From Chiridota heheva (taxonomy: Eukaryota > Echinodermata > Holothuroidea > Apodida > Chiridotidae): a DNA stretch of 64,000 nt. Location of the stretch: positions 17,501 to 81,500 of the forward strand of contig JAIGNY010002764.1 of NCBI GenBank assembly GCA_020152595.1, written 5' to 3'. The notes under the pieces are model-generated. The model was not told the DNA's origin. It did not search any database and was given only the letters and a program-made list of their open reading frames with translations. Positions 9,649-20,239 of the stretch are shown here, piece after piece. How positions within the stretch are numbered: position 1 is the stretch's first letter; the number at the start of each line of letters is the position of its first letter. A program made the translations under genes and the position numbers.

Positions 9649-12432
9649 CTGCGGAGAAAATAGTATGAAGTTTATTGACCAACAACAGAAGAAGAAAAAA
9701 ACTGAGATATTACTAAAGCACGCCCCCCTCCCCCCTTCTTCTTCATTCGCACACACACCCTTCGGTAAAAATGCCAAAATAAATATATTAAAACCAGGTA
9801 TTGTGGGAGCATGGACAATAATATAAAATAAAATTCAACTTTTCTGAGTGCAAATACAGACAACCAATCAATAAAGTGACTAGCACACTGTACAATCACA
9901 CAATGCGTGCAGCCTGTACTTAATTAGAAACGATCTACAACCAGATCTGACTTAAAGATGTGAACATGGCAATTTTACAAATTTTACAGAGACAAGTTTC
10001 CCGGAATTAAAACGAGTGTTTCAAACATGTATTTGCCAATCATGTTTTCTTCTTAAAGTATATGTGCCTAATATAATGTTTATGCTACATGTTAACTTTG
10101 AGTTTTGATAATTGACATGATTGAGTGGATAAGTGACGTAGCCGGTGAGAGGTATAAGCCTTGCTCCTAGCTCCCAACTGCATTTTTAATCAATGTCCAT
10201 CTTCTTTGGTTATAACGTGGCTTTGCCCTTATCTTACCTACTGTGGTGAAGCGGTTATCATACTGTCTACAGACCACAAGGCCCTGGGTTTGCAAGCCTG
10301 GGTTGGCCCATCAGACAGTTTATGGTATAGGTTATGATACTGCAGTGCAGTTAGCATATTTTTTTTGTCTGATGTGATTTTAAAAAAATGTGTGTCAATT
10401 TTTACGACCCTGGTGACACTTATACTATACCAGGAAGTTGCCATCCTAAAATGGCGAAACGCCCTGCTAATACTGAACTATAGGTCGTTGAGGGAATTTC
10501 TCGGGGTGTACTTACAAAGCAAACTCCGGTAGAGCAGTTCATGTGCGTCATATCACCAATGTAAATCTTATCTGTTAATTCTTCACACGCCCCACCATCC
10601 ATAGCTGAATTACAAGAGAAGCACATAAAGGCATCCGTAATATCTGAAACGAAAAGGACAAATTGTATTGCAATCAGAACCTGTCTGCATGTGACGTCAC
10701 GCCACATGATTCATAAAAATCAGTCCAGATTAGTTTTCCATGTATCTTGTTAAAGCGGCTTCACCGGGCTGGAGTTGGGCTTCACCGGGCTGGGGTTGGG
10801 CTTCACCGGGCTGGGGTTGGGCTTCATTGGGCTTCACCGGGCTGGGGTTGGGCTTCACCGGGCTAGGGTTGGGCTTCACCAGGCTGGGGTTGGGCTTCAC
10901 CGGGCTGGGGTTGGGCTTCACCGGGCTGGGGTTGGCCCCACCGGGCTGGGGTTGGGCTTCACCGGGCTGGTGTTGGGCTTCACCGGCTGGGGTTGGGCCT
11001 CACCAGGATGGGTTTGGGCTTCACCGGGCTGGGGTTGGGCCTCACCGGGCTGAGGTTGGGCCTCACCGGGCTGGGTTTGGGCTTCACTGGGATTCTCCAA
11101 GAACTCTACGTAAACTCGGCGACAAAGCTTTTAAAGATCTCCTAGTTTCTTCACCATTCTGTTAAAAGTTTAAGAACAGCTCTATCGCGATTAATGTGGC
11201 GGTGTACATTTTATTCCAAAACAATTTACTGATTGGCCCATTAGTACAAGTTTCCATTGGACCATTGTATTTCTAACCATCCAAACACTCGAATTGAAAT
11301 ATATTTACCTTCATAAATATTAGAGACGGTGGCCTTTAAAGTCCTCTTTCCTATCAGATCAACATGCTTGACTACTGAACTGTTGAACTTATCCTGGATA
11401 AAAAATCCGCCTCTTGAAAACAACTCCATTGCTACCTGGCTATTTTTACGATCTCTGGTCTAAATTTCAAAATTAAACAAGGTAGGAAGGATAGAAGCCT
11501 GGAAATAGACGAAATAGACGCTATCATGTTCATTCATGAATATTGTAATCGTGAACATTTGCATTTTTTGTCAAATGCCTGGGAGGGTCACCTGATAGCA
11601 ATGTCATTATTGAATGTTTTTCGATGGTGCTCAAAAGGTCTGTGTCAAATTGAGCAGGCCCGTGTTTCAAGGGGCGTAGTTTTGAAATAAGGTGATATCT
11701 GAATCTGATCACCTGCCAGCTTGGGAAAAAAATGAGTTGGGGGTTTCTTCAAAACACTTGCACATTTGAACAATTTCAATAAAGGCGAGGCAGAGAATGT
11801 TCACATACAAACACGACACAATCTTGGAAGTTGTGCTTATTTAAGTTTTAGGCAGTCTTTTTGTTTTCCTTGAGGGGGAGGGGGTATTTTTTATTTGAGA
11901 ACACTTTGCGAAAAATAGCATGGCCTCATATATCATAATAATCCTCTCCACATTCACGTTGGCAGTACTTGGTGCATGTTCCTTTGGGTAATGTGGCGTT
12001 CGGGTCTTATAACAAGTTGTGAACCAGTCAAATCTCGATTTTTTTTTCTTGCTCGGGCCCGTGGACGGCTTGATCGCCCTTTCGACGGTCCATCATCATC
12101 ATGATCCTATTGTTGGATGAAACACACCCACTTCCAGGCTTCCCACTAATTGTCCGCTAGTATCGGGCTAAGATTGGGTGCTTTGGTTTCCTCGTATGTC
12201 GATCAAATCTAGAGGGTACGGAGGGTGCCCCTCAAATTATGTGCCCCTAGCTCACCTCTTGCAACTTAAGATTTCTTCCGTTACCACTAAATTTCAGTAA
12301 AAAGTACAACATTGCAACAAAAAAATCAAAATATGGCTTGAAAACGGCCTAAGGTTAAATTGACTTACTTATTATGTGAATCAAGAGTATCAATAAGACT
12401 GCCACGGCGTGGTAAACAGACAACTGCATCAT
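9433..12432 (-). CDS. Ly-6/uPAR (three-finger) domain protein, GPI-anchored, three coding exons
   Basis: Joining 12432-12369, 10643-10516 and 9648-9433 gives an open frame of 135 codons plus stop. Residues 1-21 are a hydrophobic signal peptide, with likely cleavage near residue 26. The mature part has 12 cysteines (29, 32, 41, 58, 63, 81, 88, 91, 100, 103, 104, 109). It opens with CFSC and closes with the family hallmark CCQKNFCN. A hydrophobic tail (about 120-135) without charges after it fits a GPI-attachment signal. N-glycosylation sequons occur at N22, N57 and N116. Ly-6 proteins are cell-surface or secreted modulators of receptors and adhesion; the ligand cannot be predicted. Intron phases are 1 and 0, and all four splice sites obey GT-AG. 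Nothing suggests a venom protein: the GPI-type tail argues against that. No neighbouring gene is present. Confidence 0.88.
10238..10345 (+). mobile_element. tRNA-derived SINE-like fragment in intron 2 of the Ly-6 gene
   Basis: Contains an A-box-like TGTGGTGAAGCGG near 10242 and a B-box-like GGGTTTGCAAGCC near 10286, spaced as in tRNA-derived SINE heads. It lies between exons 2 and 3. No flanking duplication or poly-A tail was identified, so the boundaries are approximate. Confidence 0.45.
10516..10643 (-). CDS. Ly-6 gene exon 2 (first half of the three-finger domain)
   Basis: The 128-nt exon is preceded by a pyrimidine-rich acceptor ending TTTCGTTTCAG and followed by donor GTAAGT. It supplies two bases to the split codon and then 42 codons with five cysteines, including the opening CFSC pair and an NCS sequon. 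It ends at a codon boundary (phase 0). Confidence 0.88.
10757..11092 (+). repeat. 21-bp G-rich minisatellite in intron 1 of the Ly-6 gene
   Basis: About 16 copies of a 21-bp unit built on GGGCTTCACCGGGCTGGGG plus TT, with scattered variants. The period is a multiple of three and the unit lacks stops, so long frames appear on both strands (for example repeats of PNPSPVK). These are not genes. Each plus-strand unit has three runs of at least three G, so G-quadruplexes are possible. Confidence 0.95.
11309..11431 (-). other. Possible additional (cassette) exon in intron 1 of the Ly-6 gene
   Basis: A 123-nt segment on the gene's strand lies between AG and donor GTAAAT and is open in the frame set by the phase-1 intron. 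It begins with MELFSRGGFFIQDKF, and including it would keep the downstream frame. The acceptor has a poor pyrimidine tract and the peptide resembles nothing I know. It would place about 41 residues between signal peptide and Ly-6 domain. Chance is a real alternative. Confidence 0.22.
12369..12432 (-). CDS. Ly-6 gene exon 1 (signal peptide)
   Basis: Begins with two adjacent ATG codons and encodes 21 residues with a hydrophobic core AVAVLLILLIHII. It ends in A before a consensus donor GTAAGT, a phase-1 boundary that matches exon 2. I chose the first ATG at 12432; starting at the second would lose only one Met. Confidence 0.85.
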
Positions 12433-12510
12433 CTTCAGCTTGCAGATCACGAGATAGTGTGGGCACCTGATCACTGCCGGAAAAGAAACACTCTATCATT
12501 CTATGCAGTA

Positions 12511-12519
12511 ATATATAAA
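12511..12519 (-). promoter_or_regulatory. Possible TATA box of the Ly-6 gene
   Basis: On the minus strand TTTATATAT lies 79 bases before the start codon, a workable distance for a TATA box with a short leader. The surroundings are AT-rich, so chance is possible. Confidence 0.3.
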
Positions 12520-13204
12520 GCGCATTGAAATGGTAAATCAGATTATAATTACTTCAGGCTTGCATGGTTTATGTATCCGTACGTACCGTCTGGTTTAATT
12601 AACATTCAATATTAACCTTTACAGTTGAAAAAAAAATAGGTCAACATATCATACTTGTTTTGACATAGTGAAGAACGTCTAGAGATGAATTTGTTGTTTT
12701 GCCTTAATGACGAATGCGCATTAACGCTGTTTGAATAAAAATTACTTTACTTTTTGTGTTACGTGTATGTGTCATTTCTTGGCTTACAGTTTAAACAATT
12801 TAAATGTAAAAAGGAAGCGAGTAAAAAAATATATCAATCAAAGTGATATGAATGTAAATACATCCGTGAGTATGGTATTAACGTGCTCTCGGCAGCTCGG
12901 CCCAAAATTGCTTTTGCTAATTTTATAAATATATTTTAAATCTGTGGCTTATTTATGTAGAATCTAACCAATAGAAGTCTCATCACACTACTTTTACATA
13001 AATTTTCACCCATCCCGTACAAACAAACAAATTTCGAAAAGTCAGTGGAAAAGCACGTACAAATTTCAAGTACTCAGTTGGGAATTTAGTTATGTATATG
13101 ATATTCCGTACTACCGAAAAGGTATTCAATTTAGTGTGAGACGCACACTAATACGCCCTCACTTTTCGGTCGAGAGCACCTTTGCCGAAAGTCGGAAATG
13201 CATT
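12520..13204. other. AT-rich upstream region of the Ly-6 gene
   Basis: No coding or repeat structure stands out. A TACCGAAAAGG word near 13112 and a partly inverted CTTTTCGGTCG near 13162 are the only notable words. Confidence 0.4.
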
Positions 13205-13380
13205 CGAAATACAGGCGTATACTTTCGTAGTCAAAACGGGGACGATATTTAAATGGCTTCATGTCGCAAGCGGGGGAAACCTTTGTGAGGGTTGAGGAAA
13301 CGTTGCATGCATACCGGTAATATATATGGGTAAGTTAAATATAAGAGCCAAATTACGCGCGTTTACCGGCATAGGTGTAA
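13205..13380 (+). repeat. Duplicated segment, copy 1
   Basis: Shares with 13825-13990 the order: GTATAC, TTCGTAGTCAAAAC, GGGGACGATATTTAA, ATGTCGCAAGCGGG, a GGTT(G) block and ATAAGAGCC. The copies are about 620 bp apart with the AAAGTGCCCC repeat between them. Confidence 0.7.
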
Positions 13381-13800
13381 GAACCGAGTGAATCCGTGCC
13401 CCTCTCCCCTTCCACTTTTCCGAAAAATGAAAAAAGTGCCCCTTTTGAAAATGAAAAGTGCTCCTCAATTACTGTCAAAGGTGCATAAATTGGTAGAATC
13501 TGCGCACACGTTTCACAAAAATATTTCAAAGTGCCCCTTTTAAAATAAAATGCCCGTTACTTACCGACTCAATGGTAGGAAGCTGGTGACCTTTGTCAGT
13601 CTCATTTAAAGGATTAATGTGTCCCCATTGGAAAAGTACCCTTTTCTAAAATGAAGTGCCCCTTTACTTTACTTTGTTTTTTGGGCTCACTTATTCGATC
13701 TACAAAAATTAGGAGGGGACATATTACTTGAGAAGTGCCCCCTAAGAAGTCATTCCCCCCTCCCCCAGTCCCTCACACATACACACACACATATATATAT
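13380..13800 (+). repeat. Dispersed 'AAAGTGCCCCTTT' repeat with a short CA/TA tract at its end
   Basis: Carries several copies of AAGTGCCCCTTTTNAAAATG, CAATTACTGTCAAAGG and TCGATCTACAAAAATTAGG. It ends in a short CACACA plus TATATATA tract at 13780-13800. The same words, followed by a far longer TA tract, occur at 63640-63880. A reversed copy is at 28750-29060. Confidence 0.75.
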
Positions 13801-13824
13801 ACTTTTTGAAAGCTTCCTACACCC

Positions 13825-13990
13825 TTGTATGCATGCCTATACATTCGTGGTCAAAACAGGGACGATATTTAATATGGCATAATTTGATTAAATGTCGCAA
13901 GCGGGGAAAACCTCGACTATAGTGCGGGTTGGGCATCATAATATAAGGGTCAAGTTCAAATTACCGAGCATTAACCAGATATGTCCAATA
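13825..13990 (+). repeat. Duplicated segment, copy 2
   Basis: Second copy of 13205-13380: CTATACATTCGTGGTCAAAAC, GGGACGATATTTAA and ATGTCGCAAGCGGGG are retained, with divergence after 13930. Confidence 0.7.
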
Positions 13991-14179
13991 CTAAAGATTA
14001 CAAGATCACTATTAAAAGAGTTTAAAAAAGGGGGCTGTCCTGGCATTTACGGAATAAAAAAAAGCAGTAACGTGTCCAAGGGGGCTAAGCCTCCCCCTCA
14101 CCTTCCCAAATTCTGTCGAATCCCTAAATATAATTAACTAAAATGTTAACTAAACCATGTGTGGCATTTTTTGCAATCG

Positions 14180-14735
14180 TATCGACTGAGCTATCGTTAA
14201 TTTTGGACCAAATTTTTGCAGTTTGCACCAAAAAACCTCCCATTTTCGACAAACATATTTCATTTTGGCACCAAAATCTTATTATTGAGCCAAAAATCTG
14301 CTCTTTTGGATACAAATCTTCAGGTTTTATCAAAAATTTCAATTTTATACCAAAATTTTCAAGGGCCACAATCTACATAGGACCAAAAATCTTTGGTTGC
14401 ATGCATGCTTTATTTTGATTTAATAGGGTCATGCGCGCATGGGAGCTATAATGAATTTTTAAAGCAATACAATTTTAAAATAGACCTTTTGCCTATGCTA
14501 ATTGGGAAAAAAATTTTTGGTAATTCTCTTTTTATTTACAGGAATTTTTCTTCATTTTGAGTAAATTTTCTTTGAATGTTTACAAAATTTTTCATTTTCA
14601 GTAAATTTTCTTTAATGTTCAGAAAATCTTCTTCAATTTCCGGGATTTTTTTTTTCAATTTCCAGGAAAATACTTCACTTTTCAGAAAAGCACTGTTAAT
14701 TTAGACGGAAATTTTCAGAAACTCTTGCCAAAATT
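14180..14735. repeat. Degenerate short-period repeats
   Basis: 14200-14400 repeats a loose ACCAAAAATCTT word. 14510-14735 reads, on the minus strand, as degenerate copies of the GAAATTTCCCGAAAATTGAA repeat described at 48545. Confidence 0.5.
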
Positions 14736-14975
14736 CCAATTTTATGTTTCACAATTTGTCATAAAAATAAATGTGCATGCATGCAACCGGGAACCCTTTT
14801 CGGGAGTGCCTCTAACTCATACATATGCACCTCTGTCAGTCTGTCCTAATCTGAAACCGACCCTCAAGTCAGTTTCCTCAAAAACGAAAAGCAAAGAAAG
14901 ATAACAAGGTGATCGATGTAGGTATTCATTAATTTATCATAAAATAGAATAGATACAATAAATAAAGATGTCATC

Positions 14976-15070
14976 AATTAGATTGGCCCCTGCTAAAAAC
15001 AAAAAGAAAGAACATCCGCTTCCAAATGCTATGTAAAATCAATAACAACCATCGCCATTGATAATGATAA
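14976..15070 (+). mobile_element. Short LINE fragment
   Basis: The stretch TTAGATTGGCCCCTGCTAAA onward matches 35547-35640, which encodes the WPLLKTKR part of a LINE reverse transcriptase. The match ends near 15070. It is a truncated, non-functional copy. Confidence 0.75.
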
Positions 15071-15345
15071 TCTAAGCAATAAGAATAGTTTACAATACCA
15101 GATATAATGAACATACTAATTAGTTATTCATTGATTTGCATGCCTCAAAACTTAAACAATTAGGTTGATTATAAGACTGCTATAAAAATGTTTAGAGCAA
15201 GAGAAGGTCTTTGCCACTAAAGCTGCAAAGTTTATTTAATTGTGAAGAGAATAATTATTATTTTACTAGTCTAAGATAAAATGACCATTTTATACATGTT
15301 TTTACACGTACTTCCTTAAACACAAAGTGTATTTCTATCTATGGA

Positions 15346-15497
15346 GTTAAGCTATGTCTCTCACTGAAGGTTAAGCTATGTAACTCACTGAAGGTTAAGC
15401 TATGTAACTCACTGAGGGATAAGCTATGTAACTCACTGAAGGATAAGCTATGTAACTCACTGAAGGATAAGCTATGTAACTCACTAAAGGATAAGCT
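15346..15497 (+). repeat. 24-bp tandem repeat, about six copies
   Basis: The unit contains AAGCTATGTAACTCACTGAA plus GGAT or GGTT. Units 2-5 are nearly identical, and the outer ones have decayed. Confidence 0.95.
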
Positions 15498-15499
15498 GA

Positions 15500-17700
15500 A
15501 ACAATGTAGTAGTGAAAGGATCTTTAAAAATAATTATAAATGTGAAATTATGGATGTATATAGAGATTACAAAATTAATATTTTATTTTTTTTGCTATTT
15601 ATTAATGCGTTTAGTTCCATCACCATTAGTACAACCACTGTGATATTTACAAGACATTATTTTACTGTTGGTTTGGTCGCCGCCGCATGCCAATATTGCG
15701 CCCTTACATCCACGACATTTGGTACATTTCTACTCGCAGCGCCCTCACATTCTGTACAAGCTGTGCATGTACGTCACGCGTATAAACCATTACGCATACG
15801 GACGGACGTAGGCCTACGCAAGATTTACCAAATCCAAAATTAAGATTACTCTCACACGGCCGAACGGGAGATACAGTGAAGCAATCAACTCTGTAAAAAT
15901 TTTATCTAAATATGTACAGGAGGTATAGCAAAACCTGATTTGATTTCCATTTAATGAAATTCACGGGAAAATTAGACGATGAAGTCGAGGTTAGTAACAC
16001 AATTTTACGTTGTTGTTAATTACTGCAGTGTTAGTACCTAATCAGCGAGAAAAAAAAAATATATAAATTCTCCACTTTGAATTAGTTTTTATAATTATAT
16101 GTAGCCTAGAGCTATATGATATTAAAAACTAAGCTAGCCTAACGTTAGATCATGAAGTACAACTGTTATATTCATTGTTTTTATTATTTATATATGTATT
16201 AAAGTATAGGCCTAGGCAAATTACACTAACGTTAGGCCTAACTTTACACTACTCGGGGCCCACCGAGTTATGCAAGTGCAAAAGTCTTTTAGGTTAGTGT
16301 AATAGTACTACTGAAATATTTGATACAGCTAGTTCTTGGCCTATAACTGTAGGCCTATGTGGGTATAAAACGTAGAGTAAATATTCCAGTATCCGGGATG
16401 ACGACATGAAACGTGCGTAAATCAAAACAACCTGGTGAAAACAAATCAGTTTACCATACCAGTGTGAAAATTATCAGTCACATTTACAGGCCTAAAGCTT
16501 TAAGTTCGCTTGGGTGTTTTTGCTGGAAATTCTTGCAAATTTGGATGAAATATCGTAGAATAGATCATTTTGAAGTGAAATTTATTGTGCGTATGTCGGC
16601 TCACGTACGTGTTGCTCACTGATAAAGAGTCCTTAATGTTCAAAGTGTCTGGATGACCGAATACTTGAAATGGATAGGCTTGCAATTATACAATACAGGT
16701 TCACTTTGAATCTCACTGTAAGAGACAGCGAAGTTCCTAGGTCGAATGTCAAATTAAGCTGAATTCTCAGGTGAATTTCACATTTGACCTTATAAGTGTG
16801 CTGCACTCAGTCAGTGCACTGCCAAGGGTTTTGTGACAAAATTTGCTTTTACTTTTAAAATAACACTAATGAATGCATTAGTGCATTAGTTGTTGATAGT
16901 ATTCTATTTGTAATTTATATAAAGTCAATGATACAAGAATACACATAACTATATATAGGGGTGTAGCAAAGAGCAAAGAAAAAATATTTAAGCATTGCAC
17001 CCTCCCTACTTCACCTCTATCATAATGGCTGTCATTGCATGGTTTGTCTAAGGTAATCTAGGAGTTAAAGTGTCTTTAAGTGTGATTGTTTCAAAGTTAT
17101 TTAGTTTTATAGGCCTAGTATATTCTATGAGATTTATTGGTATTTTAGGTAAATAATGCAGTGTGTCCTGTTTGCCAATGCCGCAAATCACGCGATAGTT
17201 TTTTTTATGCCAAGGTAGATATTTTATTGCCATGCCGTTACGCCAAATAAGATCCATCTACTTTTTCCGCTGCCACACGCCAAAGAAGTAGTTTCACACC
17301 GAAGATGTTCGTGTCTTAGTGCACGGAATGCAGACTAGCCACCTCAGAACTTCGGAAGTGGTCATGGTTGATGATTCTGATGCTTAATTTTCTATTCATA
17401 ACCCTGGAATAATGACACAATTTTTGTCCGATATTGAAATTGATATTTCCACCTCATAAGTTCGCTGCACAGCGGGGACATTATCAAAACAATTGTATTC
17501 AATGATACTCCTTTTATTTTTTTTAAACAATAAACAGAGTATTACTTCGACTTCAACATAATAATATCATCAGTTTAATGTAAGGCACTCCTACTTTAAA
17601 ACAGCTTTTTGAATTTTAAGACCTTTTTTTATGTGTAATCTTAGACTCCCAAGCCACGCTAGTGAGATAAACATTTTCCGGTGTCATGCAGCACCTGCAA
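15500..17700. other. AT-rich sequence rich in TAGGCCTA palindromes, no gene recognised
   Basis: No splice-bounded coding exon is convincing. AGGCCT occurs unusually often (near 15811, 16210, 16235, 16350, 16490 and 17110). A short frame at 15550-15843 has no recognisable domain. Confidence 0.4.
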
Positions 17701-17724
17701 TACTACATGGCTCGCGTATAGTAC

Positions 17725-17912
17725 TCATTCGTGTAATCTGAGCAGGCACTTTCTAGCAGCCATGTTCCTGTACCATCGGGCAGTTTGAATATGGCACAGT
17801 ATTGTCTCCTGCACTGTATGTTCTGAACACTGTACAGGAATTCCTGCATGATCTGGAGCATCATAATTTTCAAGAATAAACTTAGGCTGCATGGGGCTAT
17901 GCGCGATAAATT
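17725..17912 (-). other. Candidate terminal coding exon, unknown product
   Basis: On the minus strand an acceptor AAACATACAG precedes 62 open codons ending in TGA at 17725. The frame includes YDAPDHAGIPVQCSEHTVQE. The stretch is less AT-rich than its surroundings, which also keeps the other frames open, so coding is not established. No partner exon was found. Confidence 0.2.
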
Positions 17913-18087
17913 CTGTATGTTTAGATTGAAAATTAGTTTTATGGCTTCATCTCTCAGTTGTACTCTAAACTGTTTACACTTATTAAAATGGCTATCAAAA
18001 TTAAACAGAGCAGTGTAGGCTAGTACCATAGCTTAAAGTTAAAGAGGGAATCTCTTCTCAGTATAATTCGTAAAAATACTTGAATAG

Positions 18088-18245
18088 ACATGTATACTGT
18101 ACGCATTGTGTGTATGTGCAGTTTGTGTATGTACAGTGTGCTAGTAATGTCAGCAGCAGTTATTGATTGGTTGTCAGCATTAGAGTATGACAAATCAGAA
18201 ATGATGACTTTTATTGTCTGTCCATGTTAGCATATTATCTAGCTT
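18088..18245 (+). repeat. Dispersed repeat copy related to 62565-62720
   Basis: Shared words in order: TACTGTACGCATTGTGT, GTACAGTGTGCTAGTA, GTTATTGATTGGT, GACAAATCAGAAA and CTGTCCATGTTA. It may belong to the same family as the copies at 19147 and 49880. Confidence 0.7.
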
Positions 18246-18558
18246 TTAATATACCAGAAGATTTGAAATATAAATTGTCCTTAAAATTTGCAGTTTAGTA
18301 TTAACAGCTACTAGTATTAAAGACAGTGTTGTTGCGAGTTCCAGATGTAGACATTGGGTAATCTGCAGTCCTCACGATGATATCAAGGAATTATTTTTCT
18401 TGATTTCGGTATAGAAGCTAGGCAAATGCGTTTTAAATATGAAAATTGGTTCTTTTTCAGTTTCTGATCCCCTCATAACCATTTAACACCCTACATCAAT
18501 TTTACTTCCAGCACATATCATACTTTAATGTATAACCTCGTCAATGTTTTGTTTCCAG

Positions 18559-18690
18559 CCATGGATCACAGTAGAAATTGCAACAATTTTGCTCATGTTG
18601 GACTTTCGATAGCAACTGATAGACAACCATCTTCTTAACCTTGAAGAGTGTGAACCCGCACAACAGAAGCTGGATCCTGTTATATCTACA
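18559..18690 (+). other. Splice-bounded candidate exon without open frame
   Basis: A strong acceptor (TGTTTTGTTTCCAG) and a consensus donor (GTAAGTATG) enclose 132 bp. All three plus-strand frames contain stops; the longest start gives 25 codons from the ATG at 18561. If transcribed it would be a non-coding or leader exon. Both sites could also arise by chance. Confidence 0.25.
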
Positions 18691-19146
18691 GTAAGTATGG
18701 ACACAATTAACATCTACATGTATATCAATGGCTGAGTGTATTAATCACTGTTGAAGCTACTGTAGTATTTTGTGTTGCCTGACATTGCTTTTGATGTCAC
18801 AATTTTTGAGAACAGGAGAATCAAGATATTTCATGCTTTTGAATATACAGTACAGGTAGTCCTGTATTTTAAATTTCTTCACAGATTATCTATTTTTTTT
18901 GTAAAATCCCATTCACTGGGGTTTGTAATGTATATCTGATATTTTTTGTAAATCTCAATTCTTTTTAAAACATATTTTATGTACGTACTCATGCAAAAGT
19001 TGATTTACATGTAAATACATTTTCTTGAAATTGAATTGATATTAAGTAACCAGGAAGGGATTGATTTGTAAACTAAAAAATCTTTTTTTTTAATCAAGCT
19101 AACTTGTGTACAGTAGTGTATCTGTTTATTAAAGAACATTTTAAAG

Positions 19147-19512
19147 ACGGAGGCTCGTCTCAATAGAATTATGTGATGAGAACATTTACGTCACTTCCGG
19201 TTGTGTGCCACACAAGATCCATGTACCGTATGTTTGTAGTCAAGGTAGCGGCATGTTGTGTGTGTGTGTGAAGTTTCATGCAGTGCATAACTTTACGATA
19301 AAGTTTTTTTTTTTCCAACGTGTTTGTCAGAAAGAAAAAGTGAAAGTGAAATATTAGTAAGATAATACTACAGTAGTAGTCACTAGATGTAAATTACTGT
19401 GAAAGATAAAAACAAAAATTGAAATAAATTATTCTACCGGGGCTCGAACTCACGTCATTGGTTTGAAAAAGAACCGAAACCCATCTCCCTAACCAACTGG
19501 GCTATTACATGT
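19147..19512 (-). mobile_element. tRNA-derived SINE, minus strand
   Basis: Read on the minus strand from 19512, it starts with an A box (TAGCCCAGTTGGTTAGGGA). A B box (GAGTTCGAGCCCC) follows at about 19437-19449, then a body to about 19147. The body contains ACGTCACTTCCGGTTGTG near 19190. The same body and head occur at 49880-50300 and part of the body at 62483. An RNA polymerase III promoter is thus implied; whether it is active is unknown. Confidence 0.7.
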
Positions 19513-20008
19513 GTTGACCTTCACCGAGTTTTTAATTAATATATACCTGGAAATAAGAGCCAACAAATTGTGCAGTAAGTGTTTGAATTTTCAACCAATC
19601 AAACAATTTGAATGGAATTCTAAATATTGTGTCCATAAATTATTTTGCCTCTTTTTAAGTTTGAGTGGCCATTTTGTCTTTATTCTATTACCTACTTCTG
19701 ATATGTTCATATTTTGTGACATCCTTTAGGTCATCATACACAATATTTTGGTACCTGTCATAGGATACAGTAAAACCAGTTCTGCAAAACATTTCTGAAA
19801 TGTATTACTTTATTTTTCCATTTGTTTTAGCTACTTGCTGTGCACATGCTTGCTAAATAACCTTTCTTAAAAAACCACAGTAGTCAATTTGCATTATCTT
19901 AGATAAGACGAAGTCATAATCGTTTCAAATCATGCAGTTTTTCCTTTTGTTCAGTATTGTAGTGGTGGAAAAAGTAAGAAATTTCTGTTTTTCTTTGAAT
20001 TTTTACAG

Positions 20009-20235
20009 ACAAAGCTGTGGAATCAATACGCCCATCCGTTGAGCAGATGCTTTCACCAATTTCCTCCATTGCAACATAAATGGCACCCGACGTGGAAGAC
20101 AGCACAGCATTTATACTGTCACACAGTCTGGACATTATGCCTTCTATTTGTCTATTAGTGGTCGAATCGTATTAGTAAATGCCATGTACAATGAAGAAAC
20201 TTTTATGTCTATCACAAAATTTGCAGATGTTATCA
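20009..20235 (+). other. Candidate exon or pseudo-exon, unknown product
   Basis: The acceptor TTTGAATTTTTACAG at 20008 is followed by a less AT-rich island. One frame reads KAVESIRPSVEQMLSPISS and then, after a TAA, MAPDVEDSTAFILSHSLD. Another frame reads on to NAMYNEETFMSITKFADV. Switching between plausible frames suggests a decayed gene fragment or simply low stop density. A weak donor lies at 20236. Confidence 0.2.
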
Positions 20236-20239
20236 GTAA

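Noticed and set aside
10730..11165. Frames of 60-141 codons with GFTGLGL or KPNPSPV repeats
   Set aside because: Product of the 21-bp intronic minisatellite.
19437..19512. Functional tRNA gene
   Set aside because: The head is tRNA-like, but the same sequence with body recurs at 49.9 kb, and acceptor-stem pairing is not evident.
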